The notes: a model not told the origin generated them from the letters alone. 37,217 nt of DNA from Planctomycetota bacterium (GCA_024275565.1 JAJRYY010000132.1:1-37217); one strand, 5' to 3'; positions 18,223 through 27,583 are shown, numbered from the stretch's first letter. Program-made: numbers and translations.

Positions 18223-19494
18223 ATGCGGAAGCGAATGTCAAAACTCAGCGAACCTGCCATCGCGGTGATCATCGCAGTGGGGATTCTCTACGTTATCGGA
18301 CTGCTCTGCATCTACGCCACCGAAATCCATCGCGACGCCTGGCCTCGAAACACCACCAAACAAATCATCCACCTCATGGCAGCCATGCTCGTCTCAACGG
18401 TCATCCTCCGACTGGGATACGGCTTCTTCATGCGATATGCCTACATCATCTTCATCATAGGCGTCCTCTCGCTGATCCCGCTCGTACTCGCACGGTACAT
18501 CCCATTCGGCTCGATCATCCCCTACAGACGCGGTGCCTACCGCTGGATCAATCTCCCCTTCTTCCAGTTTCAACCGTCAGAATTCATGAAAATCGCCTAT
18601 ATTATCGGACTGGCGGCCTACCTCCGATTCCGGCAAAATTACCGAACCTTCCCAGGACTCCTCATTCCCCTGCTCGGTTCGCTCGTACCGATGATCCTCA
18701 TCCTCCTCGAACCCGATCTCGGAACCGTCCTGCTCATCATGCCCGTACTCTTCATGATGCTCTTCGCAGCCGGCGCGAGGATCAAACATTTCGTGTTGCT
18801 GGCGGTCGTCGCGCTCGCAGTCTCTCCGGTCATGTGGATGCAGCTTCATGCTTACCAGCGCGGGCGTATCCTCGGGGTGATCCTTCAATCCGAGGAAATA
18901 CGCCAGCAAATCATCGAGGAACCAGAAAAATACGCATTTCTCGGAACACCCCAGCAGGCGCGGGAGTGGAAAGTCGGCATCGGGATGCAGCTGGACCGCT
19001 CCAAGGCTGCCCTTGGTTCAGGGGGGATCACGGGGAATGGATGGGGTTCCGGAACCTTCGTCGAATACAACTTCCTCCCCGACAAGCACAACGACTTCAT
19101 CTTCGCCATCGTCGGCCACCAATGGGGACTCATCGGCTGCCTGCTTGTGTTGTCGTGCTACGTCATCATAGTACTGGCGGGTCTGGAAATCGCAGCCAAC
19201 ACGGCTGAACCCTTCGCCAGACTGCTCGTCATCGGGGTTGTGGCGTTGATTTCTGCGCAGGTTGTCATCAACGTGGGCATGACGATCGGACTGATGCCGA
19301 TCACAGGGATGACCCTCCCATTTGTCAGTTACGGAGGCAGCAGTCTTTTGACGAATTTCATGGGCGCCGCACTGCTCATCAGCGTGTCCCGACATCGCCC
19401 CTACATATTGGCAGACCGACCCTTTGAATATGACCGTGGTGTCCCGCCCGACACCCCAGTAAAACCCGCCCCCTCGTATCGAACGCATACCTGA
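18223..19494 (+). CDS. rodA: RodA/FtsW-family SEDS peptidoglycan glycosyltransferase
   Basis: 423 aa from ATG 18223, or 419 from ATG 18235. About ten membrane spans. Family signatures: FQPSEFMKI, FLPDKHNDFIFAIVG (containing the essential Asp of the large extracytoplasmic loop) and LPFVSYGGSS near the C-terminus. The central loop (about residues 200-265) is longer than in E. coli RodA. It polymerises lipid II into glycan strands with a partner class B PBP, which is not in this window. The Phe/Met-rich TM7-8 region and TIGLMPITG favour RodA over FtsW. It is evidence that this organism makes peptidoglycan. The gene stands alone between a hydroxylase gene and a convergent HEAT-type gene. Confidence 0.9.
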   Translation: MRKRMSKLSEPAIAVIIAVGILYVIGLLCIYATEIHRDAWPRNTTKQIIHLMAAMLVSTVILRLGYGFFMRYAYIIFIIGVLSLIPLVLARYIPFGSIIPYRRGAYRWINLPFFQFQPSEFMKIAYIIGLAAYLRFRQNYRTFPGLLIPLLGSLVPMILILLEPDLGTVLLIMPVLFMMLFAAGARIKHFVLLAVVALAVSPVMWMQLHAYQRGRILGVILQSEEIRQQIIEEPEKYAFLGTPQQAREWKVGIGMQLDRSKAALGSGGITGNGWGSGTFVEYNFLPDKHNDFIFAIVGHQWGLIGCLLVLSCYVIIVLAGLEIAANTAEPFARLLVIGVVALISAQVVINVGMTIGLMPITGMTLPFVSYGGSSLLTNFMGAALLISVSRHRPYILADRPFEYDRGVPPDTPVKPAPSYRTHT

Positions 19495-19514
19495 TCGGCA
19501 GCCTTTTTGCATAT

Positions 19515-19538
19515 CGTAGGGCAGGCTATTGCCTGCCG
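19515..19538. repeat. Dispersed hairpin repeat, copy 1
   Basis: Perfect palindrome GGCAGGC-tatt-GCCTGCC (19520-19537) with CGTAG before it. The identical 24-bp sequence occurs inverted at 31218-31241. It lies between convergent rodA and the HEAT-type gene, so the hairpin could help end transcription, although no T-run follows on either strand. Confidence 0.8.
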
Positions 19539-19601
19539 TGTACTGTGTATCTGATAGTACGAATTGTCCTCAGGGAAGGCGAGGCGTTGCCGAACTGCGG
19601 A

Positions 19602-20435
19602 CTACTTGATGTCGTCGTGGACCAATCTTTTCAATGCAGCGCAAGCTTGCTCAGCCACCCACAGGATGGGACTCTCGGTGAGAGATTCGAGGATTGGGAT
19701 AGCTTCGACAACCCCAATCTGACCCAGAGATTTTGCAACATCGCCAGCGATCATGCCTGTTTCGTATTCAAGCATACGCAGTAGATGCGGAGCGCTTTCT
19801 GCGACACATAGATTGCCAAGGGCGCGGACCACATGCCTGCGATTGGCTTCGGGGATCTCCTGCTGAAGTATTTCCACAAGCTTGCCCGTATGCTCGAGCA
19901 TGCGTTTTCTGGAAATACCGATGATCGCGAATCTTTGCGTGTCTTCATCAGAACTGTCGAGGTCTGCCAAGTCGAATGGTCGAATATCGTCCTGATAGTG
20001 AAGCTCGAAGTCTCGGAAAGTGATGGTGATTTCCGTACCACTGGAAAACAACATGCGATGCTCAAAAAATCCTGGATCAGCCAGGTCAATTTCGTCATAA
20101 CCAAGGTCTCCGAAACCATGCGGTCCATGGTGTATTTCTTCGGTCTTCACGGTCATGCGGAAAGATGAAACACCCAGATAACGAAGGCGTATATCACGAA
20201 GACAGCCATCCTCGCCATCTCCGCCAAGCTCAATAATAAGTTCCTGATCTATAGAAGACTGACGGATTTCGCGAACACTTGAATCATGAAGTGTAATTTC
20301 GTCATAGAGGCGAAGGAGTTCTTCAGGAACACCGTGACGTATTGATACCATATGCTGTTTGTAGAGGGTAAATGCGTGTTTGCTATCTTCCCAGGTTTGA
20401 CCCTCATTCCACCATTGCATAGTGAAAAATTTCAT
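19602..20435 (-). CDS. DUF4085-like protein with C-terminal HEAT repeats
   Basis: 277 aa from ATG 20435, chosen because GGAG stands 6 nt upstream. The N-terminal ~160 residues begin MKFFTMQWW and include LYKQHM, LHDSSV and a beta-rich stretch, resembling the uncharacterised DUF4085 family. The C-terminal ~100 residues contain alpha-helical repeats (VVRALGNLCVAESAPHLLRM, GDVAKSLGQIGVVEAIPIL) of the HEAT/PBS-lyase type, a protein-interaction scaffold. There is no signal peptide, so it is cytoplasmic. It starts 36 nt after metH on the same strand and may be read through from it. Function is unknown; the fusion suggests an adaptor. Confidence 0.75.
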   Translation of the reverse strand: MKFFTMQWWNEGQTWEDSKHAFTLYKQHMVSIRHGVPEELLRLYDEITLHDSSVREIRQSSIDQELIIELGGDGEDGCLRDIRLRYLGVSSFRMTVKTEEIHHGPHGFGDLGYDEIDLADPGFFEHRMLFSSGTEITITFRDFELHYQDDIRPFDLADLDSSDEDTQRFAIIGISRKRMLEHTGKLVEILQQEIPEANRRHVVRALGNLCVAESAPHLLRMLEYETGMIAGDVAKSLGQIGVVEAIPILESLTESPILWVAEQACAALKRLVHDDIK

Positions 20436-20471
20436 TCGCAGCTCCACAGAGCGTACACATTGGAGATTTCC

Positions 20472-23400
20472 CTACCGCACATTGAAATATTTCGCTTCCG
20501 GATGATGAACGATCAACGCAGTCGTGGACTGTTCCGGGTCCAGTTGAAACTCTTCGGAAAGCTGAACGCCGATACGCTCCGGGTCGAGCAGTGGCCAGAC
20601 CTTGACCTGATCTTCCAGTCGCGGACAGGCAGGGTACCCGAAACTGTAGCGAGAACCCTGGTATTTCTGCTGAAAAATAAGTTGTCGTTCGCGAGCGTCT
20701 GAATCGGCAATACCAAGCTCCATGCGAATCTGTTTGTGCAGATACTCCGCAAGCGCCTCAGCAGACTCGACACCAAGTCCGTGCAAATGAAGATAATCGA
20801 CATATTTATCTTCCTTGAACCATCCACGTTCTATATCACTGACGCGCTGACCCATCGTCACGATCATAAATGCGACAACATCAAGCTCGCCGCTTTCGAC
20901 AGGTCTGAAAAAGTCTGACAGACACCAGTAGGGCGGTTTCCCCTGCCTGGGGAAGTCAAAACGAGCGACTTCGTGTGTATGATCGTTCGGATTAAAAACA
21001 ATCAACTCATCGCCGTCGGACTGTGCTGGCCAATACCCATAGACCGCCTGCGGTTGCAATATATCCTCAGCCAGGCATTTCTCAACAAGTTTTCGGTATA
21101 TGGGTCGAATTTCCGTGTCAATATACCGCTTATACTCATCGCGCGTTTTGCCAGCTCTGCGATATTGCCATTGAACATTGAACAACATGCTCTCATTGAT
21201 ATACCCAAGTATTGCCTTTAATTCGAGATGCTCAATCACGCGCGTACCCCAGAACGGAGGCGTGGGAATGGGAACGTCACGACGCAATCCCGACTGTCCG
21301 GACCGTGGTGCTGCGTCCGAAGCTCGGCGACTGGGCGTTGAAGCTTTTATCTTCGACGTCGGTCCGGGGACAGATAAATCGCCCGCCGCCAGTTTGTCCA
21401 TGATCCGCAGGCCTTCAAATGCATCCTTCGCATAATAAAGCGGCCCGGTATATTCAGGGCGCAGGTCTTCTTCGACATATTTACGCGTCAGTGCTGCCCC
21501 GCCAAGGATCATCGGCACGTCAATATCCCGCTCCTTGAGCACCGCAAGATTCTCACGCATCACCACAGTGGATTTCACCAGCAAACCAGACAACCCTATC
21601 GCATCTGCCTCATGCTCTGAGAAAGCTTCGATGATCTTGTTGATCGGCTGCTTGATCCCAAGATTGAAAACCTGGTAGCCATTGTTCGTGAGGATAATGT
21701 CCACGAGGTTCTTACCAATATCGTGAACGTCACCACGCACCGTCGCGAGAATCACCTTGCCCTTACCCGAATTCTCCGCCTGCTCCATCAATGGTTCCAA
21801 AAACGCAACAGCCGCCTTCATCGTCTCAGCCGACTGAAGCACGAACGGAAGCTGCATCTGACCCGCACCAAACAGGTCGCCGACAGTCTTCATCCCATCC
21901 AGCAGAATATCGTTGACAATGTCGAGCGGTTTGTGCGTCGAAAGCGCATCAGTAAGATCGCCCTCAAGTCCCGTCCGATCCCCATTGATGATGCGATGCT
22001 TCAGTCGATCCTGAACAGGAAGTTGCGTCAGATCCTTCTTGGTCGAGATGGTTTCGCCCTCGGCAAACAAACCCATAAAATGAATGAGCGGGTCGAAACC
22101 TTCCTTGCGGCGATCGTAAATCAGATCCAACGCCCCATGCCACCGATCGTCACTGATCTTCGTACGCGGGAGAATCTTGCCCGAGTGAACAATGGCAGCC
22201 GTCAGCCCCCGGCGAATCGATTCGTGCAAAAACACCGAATTCAGCACAGCACGGGCAGCCGGCGCCAACCCGAAGCTGACATTCGACACGCCAAGAATCG
22301 CATTGCACTGCGGCATGGCAGACATGATCCGCTCGATCCCCTCAAGCGTTTCAAGAGCAAGACGCCGATCCTCATTGTTCCCCGTCGTGATCGGAAATGT
22401 GAGGCAGTCGAAGAAAATGTCTTCTGGATGAATGCGGTATTTGTTCACGCAAAGATCATACAACCGCTCAGCGATCTCCAGCTTCCGGTCAGCCGTCTTC
22501 GCCATGGCTTCCTGCGGATCCTCGTCAATCGTCAAGGCTACGACCGCAGCCCCATACCGCTTGAGCATCGGGCAGACAACTTCGAGCTTCGACTCGCCAT
22601 CCTCCAGATTGATCGAATTGAGGATGCACTTCCCACCAGCCAGCTTCAGACCCGCCTCCAGAACCTTCGCCTCGGTACTATCCAGCATCAGCGGAGCAGT
22701 AACATCCTGAGCATACCGACTGATAACCCGCTGCATATCCGGTATGCCGTCGCGTCCCACATAATCAACACAGACATCAAGCACATGCGCCCCCTCAGCC
22801 ACCTGCTTGCGACCGACGCTGACAAGCTGATCAATATCATCATCCAGCATCAATTCACGAAATTTCTTCGACCCGTTCGTATTGCTACGCTCGCCAACGA
22901 TGAGAAAACTGTTGTCCTGACGCATTGATACGGATTGATATATGCTCCCAATCGACGGCTCGTGACTGATCTGACGCGGCTTCGGTGCTCGATCACCAAT
23001 CGCTTGCACCAGCGACGAAAGATGCTCCACAGTCGTCCCGCAGCATCCACCCACTGCGTTGACGCCATCGGTTTCGACAAATTCCAGCAGCCATCGCGCA
23101 AATTCCGCCGGCGTCAGGCTGTAATGCGGCTTACCATCCACAAGCTGCGGCAACCCGGCGTTGGGCTGAACCAGCAGCATTTTTGAGCATCCGGAGCTAA
23201 GTTGCCGGACATGTTCACCCATCTCCTGCGGACCGGTTGCACAATTCAACCCGATCACCTGTACCTGGTCATACACCTCCAGGGCAGTAATCGCAGCCGC
23301 AGTCTCCGTACCCACAAGCATCGTCCCAGTCGTCTCGACCGTGAAGGTACACATGATCGGAAGCTCAACCTTGAACTCTGCCATCGCATCCGTACACCCG

Positions 23401-23912
23401 ATAATCGCAGCCTTGGACTGCAATATATCCTGACAAGTCTCAACAAGCAGTACATCCACCCCGCCCTCGATCAACCCCCGCGCCTGCTCGCAGTAGCTGT
23501 CAACCAGCGTATCCCAGTCCGTCTGACCCAGCGACGGAAGACGCATCCCCGGACCCATCGAACCCGCCACAAACCGAGGCTTATCGTCCGTCGCAACCCG
23601 CTTGCACTCCTTCACCGCGATCTCAGCCGCAACCCGGTTCAAATACCGCGTCTCGCCTTCAATCCCAAACTCCGATAATACAAGCTTGTTAGCACCAAAC
23701 GTGTCCGTCATCACAACATCGCTGCCAATCTCCAGAAACGACCGATGGATCTCAGCCACCACATCAGGACGCGTCTTCACCAGCACATCGGTACAATTCT
23801 CAAGCCCGTCGAAATCCGACAACGGCAGATCGTAATTGTGGATACTCGTCCCCATCGCGCCATCAAACACAAGCACGCGACGCTTCAACGTTTCAAGAAA
23901 TAGTGAGTTCAT
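20472..23912 (-). CDS. metH: Cobalamin-dependent methionine synthase
   Basis: 1146 aa, close to the usual full length of about 1200. It transfers a methyl group from 5-methyltetrahydrofolate to homocysteine through enzyme-bound cobalamin. Four modules in order: homocysteine-binding barrel (1-310) with zinc ligands Cys224, Cys290 and Cys291; pterin-binding barrel (about 325-590; GERSNTNGSKKF); B12-binding module (about 630-860) with cobalt-ligating His730 in DVHDIGKN; and the reactivation domain (about 905-1146), which binds S-adenosylmethionine (RYSFGYPACP). A Ser/Arg/Pro-rich linker (PSRRASDAAPRSG) before the last module is longer than usual. Start ATG 23912 has only a weak ribosome site. 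A structured stretch precedes it. Confidence 0.97.
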   Translation of the reverse strand: MNSLFLETLKRRVLVFDGAMGTSIHNYDLPLSDFDGLENCTDVLVKTRPDVVAEIHRSFLEIGSDVVMTDTFGANKLVLSEFGIEGETRYLNRVAAEIAVKECKRVATDDKPRFVAGSMGPGMRLPSLGQTDWDTLVDSYCEQARGLIEGGVDVLLVETCQDILQSKAAIIGCTDAMAEFKVELPIMCTFTVETTGTMLVGTETAAAITALEVYDQVQVIGLNCATGPQEMGEHVRQLSSGCSKMLLVQPNAGLPQLVDGKPHYSLTPAEFARWLLEFVETDGVNAVGGCCGTTVEHLSSLVQAIGDRAPKPRQISHEPSIGSIYQSVSMRQDNSFLIVGERSNTNGSKKFRELMLDDDIDQLVSVGRKQVAEGAHVLDVCVDYVGRDGIPDMQRVISRYAQDVTAPLMLDSTEAKVLEAGLKLAGGKCILNSINLEDGESKLEVVCPMLKRYGAAVVALTIDEDPQEAMAKTADRKLEIAERLYDLCVNKYRIHPEDIFFDCLTFPITTGNNEDRRLALETLEGIERIMSAMPQCNAILGVSNVSFGLAPAARAVLNSVFLHESIRRGLTAAIVHSGKILPRTKISDDRWHGALDLIYDRRKEGFDPLIHFMGLFAEGETISTKKDLTQLPVQDRLKHRIINGDRTGLEGDLTDALSTHKPLDIVNDILLDGMKTVGDLFGAGQMQLPFVLQSAETMKAAVAFLEPLMEQAENSGKGKVILATVRGDVHDIGKNLVDIILTNNGYQVFNLGIKQPINKIIEAFSEHEADAIGLSGLLVKSTVVMRENLAVLKERDIDVPMILGGAALTRKYVEEDLRPEYTGPLYYAKDAFEGLRIMDKLAAGDLSVPGPTSKIKASTPSRRASDAAPRSGQSGLRRDVPIPTPPFWGTRVIEHLELKAILGYINESMLFNVQWQYRRAGKTRDEYKRYIDTEIRPIYRKLVEKCLAEDILQPQAVYGYWPAQSDGDELIVFNPNDHTHEVARFDFPRQGKPPYWCLSDFFRPVESGELDVVAFMIVTMGQRVSDIERGWFKEDKYVDYLHLHGLGVESAEALAEYLHKQIRMELGIADSDARERQLIFQQKYQGSRYSFGYPACPRLEDQVKVWPLLDPERIGVQLSEEFQLDPEQSTTALIVHHPEAKYFNVR

Positions 23913-23961
23913 AAGAATCCAAGGTGTCTTTCAGGGGGTAAGCCAAGCCATAGCAGGGCGG

Positions 23962-24071
23962 CCCATGTCTTCAGACATGGGGGAGTCGATGAGCGATGGC
24001 ACTGCGTGTTCGGCATTGATCGTGCTGGTTAATCGATTCTTCATCGTCTCCCCCGCCTCATAAAGAGGTGG
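23962..24071 (-). other. Highly structured segment upstream of metH
   Basis: Three nested or adjacent stems: hairpin with 9-bp arms CCCATGTCT/AGACATGGG (23962-23981); a 14-bp long-range stem with one mismatch pairing 23979-23992 to 24041-24054; and CCGCCTC/GAGGTGG (24053-24071, one mismatch). It would lie in the metH leader if the promoter at 24137-24165 is used. It does not match the cobalamin or SAM riboswitch consensus that I can recall. The terminal hairpin belongs to the TCTGAAGA-core family at 31.7 and 32.8 kb, so the segment may instead be an inserted repeat. Confidence 0.6.
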
Positions 24072-24136
24072 CCACCCGCCAGTGCATCTCAATAAATGCC
24101 CCTTGGCGTTGAATTGGATATGCACTTATAGTCCAG

Positions 24137-24165
24137 TTCGTAAATCGGACCATCAGGTATGTCAA
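24137..24165 (-). promoter_or_regulatory. Candidate sigma70-type promoter for metH
   Basis: On the minus strand TTGACA (24160-24165, exact -35) is followed after 17 nt by TACGAA (24137-24142), a weak -10. Transcription would begin near 24130, giving a leader of about 218 nt that includes the structured segment. The region is shared with the divergent pgpA gene. Confidence 0.35.
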
Positions 24166-24185
24166 GTTAATACGAGATACAGGCA

Positions 24186-24698
24186 GTGACCCAGCAAACA
24201 CCCCAAACACGCACCCAGGGCCAAAAATTGCTCCTACTTATCGGATCAATAGGACCCCTCGGGCACCTCCCAGCCTCCGGAACCGTCTCCGTCCTCATCG
24301 CTGGCGTACCGATCGCATGGTGGATGAGAAGCACCCTATCGGACTGGGAATACGCCTTCGTCGCATTGGCAGTCACAGCCTTCGGCATCTGGATCCACGA
24401 CGTCGGAGACCGCATCCTCGGCGAGAAGGACAGCCGAAAACTCGTCATCGACGAACTCGCGGGATTCTTCTGGGCCGTCATGATTTTCCCCATCACATGG
24501 CAGACCATGACGCTCGCATTCTTCCTCGAACGCGGAATCGACATCATAAAAGTACCCCCAGCCAATCTCATCGAACAAAAATGGCCCGGCGGATGGGGCG
24601 TCGTCGGCGATGACGTGGTCGCTGGCTTCTACACCCTCGCGATTCTCATGCTCGCCACGAAATGGGAAATCACCGCATCCCTGCTCGGAGTGTCCTGA
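24186..24698 (+). CDS. pgpA: Phosphatidylglycerophosphatase A
   Basis: 170 aa with GTG 24186 as start; no in-frame ATG precedes the conserved core. It dephosphorylates phosphatidylglycerophosphate to phosphatidylglycerol at the inner membrane. Family signatures: a glycine-rich start GSIGPLGHLPASGT, the metal-binding segment KDSRKLVIDELAGF, and WGVVGDDVVAGFY with the paired Asp residues. Three to four membrane spans. It is followed after 3 nt by the epimerase gene, so it leads a three-gene operon with wecB and the glycosyltransferase. This links phospholipid and surface-polysaccharide synthesis only by position. Confidence 0.93.
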   Translation: MTQQTPQTRTQGQKLLLLIGSIGPLGHLPASGTVSVLIAGVPIAWWMRSTLSDWEYAFVALAVTAFGIWIHDVGDRILGEKDSRKLVIDELAGFFWAVMIFPITWQTMTLAFFLERGIDIIKVPPANLIEQKWPGGWGVVGDDVVAGFYTLAILMLATKWEITASLLGVS

Positions 24699-24701
24699 AC
24701 C

Positions 24702-25868
24702 ATGGCGCATGAACCAATAAAGGTCAGCTTCATATTCGGCACGCGCCCGGAAGCCATCAAGGTCGCACCCGTCATACAGCACCTCACCACCTGCGATGAT
24801 TTCCAGATATCCACCATCCTCACAGGGCAGCACCGCGAAATGCTCGACCAGGTCGTCCGCGTCTTCGACATCCCCATCACCCACAACCTCGACGTCATGC
24901 GCCCCAGCCAGACCCTCTCCGACCTGACAGCCACCCTCTGTCAACGCATCGGAGCAGTCCTGACTGACGACCGCCCCGATTGCGTCATCGTCCAGGGCGA
25001 CACCACAAGCTGCTACGTCGGCGCACTCACCGCCCACTACGAACGCATCCACATCGCACACCTCGAAGCAGGCCTGCGAACCCGCGACAAATGGCAACCC
25101 TTCCCCGAAGAGATGAACCGCCGCATGGTCGCGTCCCTGGCAGATTTCCACTTCGCCCCAACCGAGGGCGCAAAGCAAAACCTCCTCGCAGAAAACATAC
25201 AAAGCGACCGAATCTGGGTCACAGGAAACTCCGGCATCGACGCCCTCCGCATCATCAGTGATCGCGAAGACATCGCACCAGTCCCCGAGCTGAGCAACGC
25301 CCTCGACCAGTGCAGAAAAACCCTCATCGCCGTCACAACCCACCGCCGAGAAAACGCACCCTTCATGTCCGGCATCGCAGCCGCAATCTACGAAATCCTC
25401 GAAGCAGACCCGGACCTCAGCGTCATCTTCCCAGTTCATCTCAGTCCCAAAGTCCGCGATGCAGTCGTCCCCATCCTCGAAGACGCCGACCGCTGCCACC
25501 TCATCGAACCCCTCGCATACGACCAGTTCGTCCTGCTCCTCAAACGCTGCGACATCATCCTCACCGATTCCGGCGGCGTGCAGGAAGAAGCTCCTTATCT
25601 CGGCAAACCCGTCCTCGTCATGCGGCGCGTCACAGAACGCCCCGAAGCCATCGACGCCGGAACCGTCAAACTCGTCGGCGACGCACAGGCAAACATCTTC
25701 GACCAGACCCTCTCACTCCTCCACAACCCAGAAGAGCGAGAAAAAATGTCCCACGCCATCAACCCCTACGGCGACGGCCAAACCTCAAGACGCGTCGCAG
25801 AAATACTCATAAACCACGCTGAAACCCTTCGAAATCCACCCCAGACTTCACCGACGCACCTGTCATGA
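24702..25868 (+). CDS. wecB: UDP-N-acetylglucosamine 2-epimerase (non-hydrolysing)
   Basis: 388 aa from ATG 24702. It interconverts UDP-GlcNAc and UDP-ManNAc for surface polysaccharide synthesis in the cytoplasm. Signatures: N-terminal FGTRPEAIKVAPVI, DRPDCVIVQGDTTS, HLEAGLRT, TTHRRENAP, and the UDP-binding TDSGGVQEEAPYLGKP. Length matches the family norm of about 375. Codon third positions are very rich in C and A. It overlaps the following glycosyltransferase by 4 nt (ATGA), so the two are translationally coupled. Confidence 0.96.
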   Translation: MAHEPIKVSFIFGTRPEAIKVAPVIQHLTTCDDFQISTILTGQHREMLDQVVRVFDIPITHNLDVMRPSQTLSDLTATLCQRIGAVLTDDRPDCVIVQGDTTSCYVGALTAHYERIHIAHLEAGLRTRDKWQPFPEEMNRRMVASLADFHFAPTEGAKQNLLAENIQSDRIWVTGNSGIDALRIISDREDIAPVPELSNALDQCRKTLIAVTTHRRENAPFMSGIAAAIYEILEADPDLSVIFPVHLSPKVRDAVVPILEDADRCHLIEPLAYDQFVLLLKRCDIILTDSGGVQEEAPYLGKPVLVMRRVTERPEAIDAGTVKLVGDAQANIFDQTLSLLHNPEEREKMSHAINPYGDGQTSRRVAEILINHAETLRNPPQTSPTHLS

Positions 25869-26671
25869 CCAGCACACCAGTCATGACCGAAACACCCGCC
25901 AGAACCATCTGGATAACCATGCCAGCCTACAACGAAGCTCCGCGCATACCCCTGCTCCTCAACCGTTGGCACGCCGTGATGACATCCCTCGCAATCCCCC
26001 ACCAGTTCGTCATCGTCGACGACGGAAGCACCGACGGAACCACCGACCACCTCAACACCTTCGCCACAAACCACGACCTCACCATCATCCGCCACGAAAC
26101 AAACCAGGGACTCGGCGCAGGCATGAGGGACCTGTTCCAACACGTCGCAACTCACGCCAGCCACCACGACCTCATGGTCACCATGGACGCCGACAACACA
26201 CAACCACCAGAGCTGTTCCCCGAAATGCTCAAAACACGCGATACCTCAAACGTAGACGTCGTCATAGCATCAAGATTCGCAGAAGGCGGCGAAGTGAAAG
26301 GACTAAGCACCATGCGTCACATCATGAGCATCGGCGCACGCATCCTCTTCCGCCTGATCTACCCCATCCCCGGCGTCCGAGACTACACCTGTGGCTACCG
26401 CGTATATAAAACCGCACTGATCCAGCGAGCCATCAACGCATACGGCCAGTCATTTTGCGCAGCCAGCGGCTTTGAATGTATGGCAGACACACTCCTGCAA
26501 CTCGCCAAAATCAACGCAACATTCAAGGAAGTCGGCATGCCCCTGGATTACACAGAAAAAGACGGCGCCACCCACATGCGCGTAAGACAAACCGTCTGGC
26601 AAACCCTGAAAATGATGGCAAAAAGACGCATCCAGCCACCACCCAGACAAGCCAACCACCCTCCGGAATAG
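25865..26671 (+). CDS. Family 2 glycosyltransferase (dolichol-phosphate-mannose-synthase-like)
   Basis: 268 aa from ATG 25865. GT-A fold: nucleotide-binding start WITMPAYNEA, then IVDDGSTDGTTDHL, a metal-binding VTMDADNTQPPE, and VDVVIASRFAEGG typical of the DPM1/DPMS group. No long C-terminal membrane spans are seen, unlike two-TM relatives, so it is probably a peripheral enzyme. It may transfer a sugar to a polyprenyl phosphate. The coding sequence ends inside a 20-bp tandem duplication (26651-26690), which also fixes the C-terminal residues QANHPPE. Confidence 0.93.
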   Translation: MTSTPVMTETPARTIWITMPAYNEAPRIPLLLNRWHAVMTSLAIPHQFVIVDDGSTDGTTDHLNTFATNHDLTIIRHETNQGLGAGMRDLFQHVATHASHHDLMVTMDADNTQPPELFPEMLKTRDTSNVDVVIASRFAEGGEVKGLSTMRHIMSIGARILFRLIYPIPGVRDYTCGYRVYKTALIQRAINAYGQSFCAASGFECMADTLLQLAKINATFKEVGMPLDYTEKDGATHMRVRQTVWQTLKMMAKRRIQPPPRQANHPPE

Positions 26672-26690
26672 CCAACCACCCCCCGGAATA
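26651..26690 (+). repeat. 20-bp tandem duplication at glycosyltransferase stop
   Basis: Two adjacent 20-bp copies (26651-26670 and 26671-26690) differ at one position. The first base of the second copy completes the TAG stop. A duplication here lengthens only the untranslated region if the stop in copy 1 is original. Confidence 0.9.
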
Positions 26691-26703
26691 GGAGGAACAA
26701 ACC

Positions 26704-27360
26704 TCACCGACGCCGCAAAAAGGGCTTCACAATCCGGTGTACCGCAACTGCGGATAATATACCCAAAGCATTCGTCAGCAGTAAAAAGGGGATGACCCAC
26801 GCGACACCCCACAACCTCAGAAAAATGACATCAATCCCAGCCAGATCCAGCAACACAACGAGTGCGACTTCAACCGCAGAAATAAGACACGCTAACACAA
26901 GTGCATTCCGAACCGTCGCAACCTCCTGAGTCGCTGGCTCATCATCCTCCGAAAACGATTGACCGCATTCAGGGCAAACACCCGAAGAAATCCCAACAAG
27001 CAGATACCCACACGTCACGCAGAGCGAACACCGCTCATAAGCACAACCATCCCCAAGAAGCTTGTCAATCTCCTCAAAAACACGACGCACATTCCGCTCG
27101 TTCTTACCCCAGTCAGCAAGCTGCGTCTTCAAACGACACCTGCTCGTAACATCAACCACACACTTCCCATCCACAGCCCCCAGCCCAATGTCCAGCACCT
27201 CCCCAAAACTCCAGAACTTGAGCACAACACGCAACCGAACCAGCGATTCACTCGTCTCCTCAACGCGCATCCCACACGCCCCAGCCACCCGTTCCAGCAA
27301 CGCACAATCAACCTCACCATGCAGGTACCGACGAACCTCACGATAACGGGCAGTCATCAT
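26704..27360 (-). CDS. Membrane protein with CPECG zinc ribbon, unknown function
   Basis: 218 aa from ATG 27360 (AGGAAG 9 nt upstream). The N-terminal ~120 residues form a soluble domain without recognised motifs. A treble of Cys then appears, CVTCGYLLVGISSGVCPECGQ, a zinc-ribbon form widespread in planctomycete proteins. Two long hydrophobic spans follow (about 155-180 and 187-210), and the C-terminus ends with a basic tail KPFLRRR. Convergent with the glycosyltransferase. The product at 27584-28117 has the same ribbon and a membrane part but a different order, so the two are a related pair. No function can be assigned. Confidence 0.75.
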   Translation of the reverse strand: MMTARYREVRRYLHGEVDCALLERVAGACGMRVEETSESLVRLRVVLKFWSFGEVLDIGLGAVDGKCVVDVTSRCRLKTQLADWGKNERNVRRVFEEIDKLLGDGCAYERCSLCVTCGYLLVGISSGVCPECGQSFSEDDEPATQEVATVRNALVLACLISAVEVALVVLLDLAGIDVIFLRLWGVAWVIPFLLLTNALGILSAVAVHRIVKPFLRRR

Positions 27361-27583
27361 AGTATCATTCTTCCTGCACGCAGGCAGCATCCACTGTAAG
27401 TTTGGGAATTATTCCTGACGGCCATGCTATGCCGTGTTGATGAATTTGGAAAGCTCGATCCGAATGACAGAGGATCGCGATAATCATTCAATTCCCGGAC
27501 GCAGAGGCGATCCTGACCTCGGATGACCCGACAGTCAAGAGCAGGAAAATCACACACCAATCGCCACAGCACCAGCCTCAACC

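Noticed and set aside
21723..22928. 401-codon plus-strand frame opposite metH
   Set aside because: Lies wholly inside the metH pterin and B12 modules; no motif of its own.
23931..24125. 64-codon minus-strand frame in front of metH
   Set aside because: It follows the hairpin-rich leader and is interrupted by stems; composition and lack of ribosome site suggest it is not translated, though a leader peptide cannot be excluded.
23913..24185. Cobalamin or SAM riboswitch upstream of metH
   Set aside because: Expected because of the enzyme, but the conserved B12-box and SAM-I core sequences are not present.
24336..25499. 387-codon minus-strand frame opposite pgpA/wecB
   Set aside because: Acidic, Cys/Val-rich composition is an artefact of C/A-rich codons on the true strand; WecB is unmistakable.
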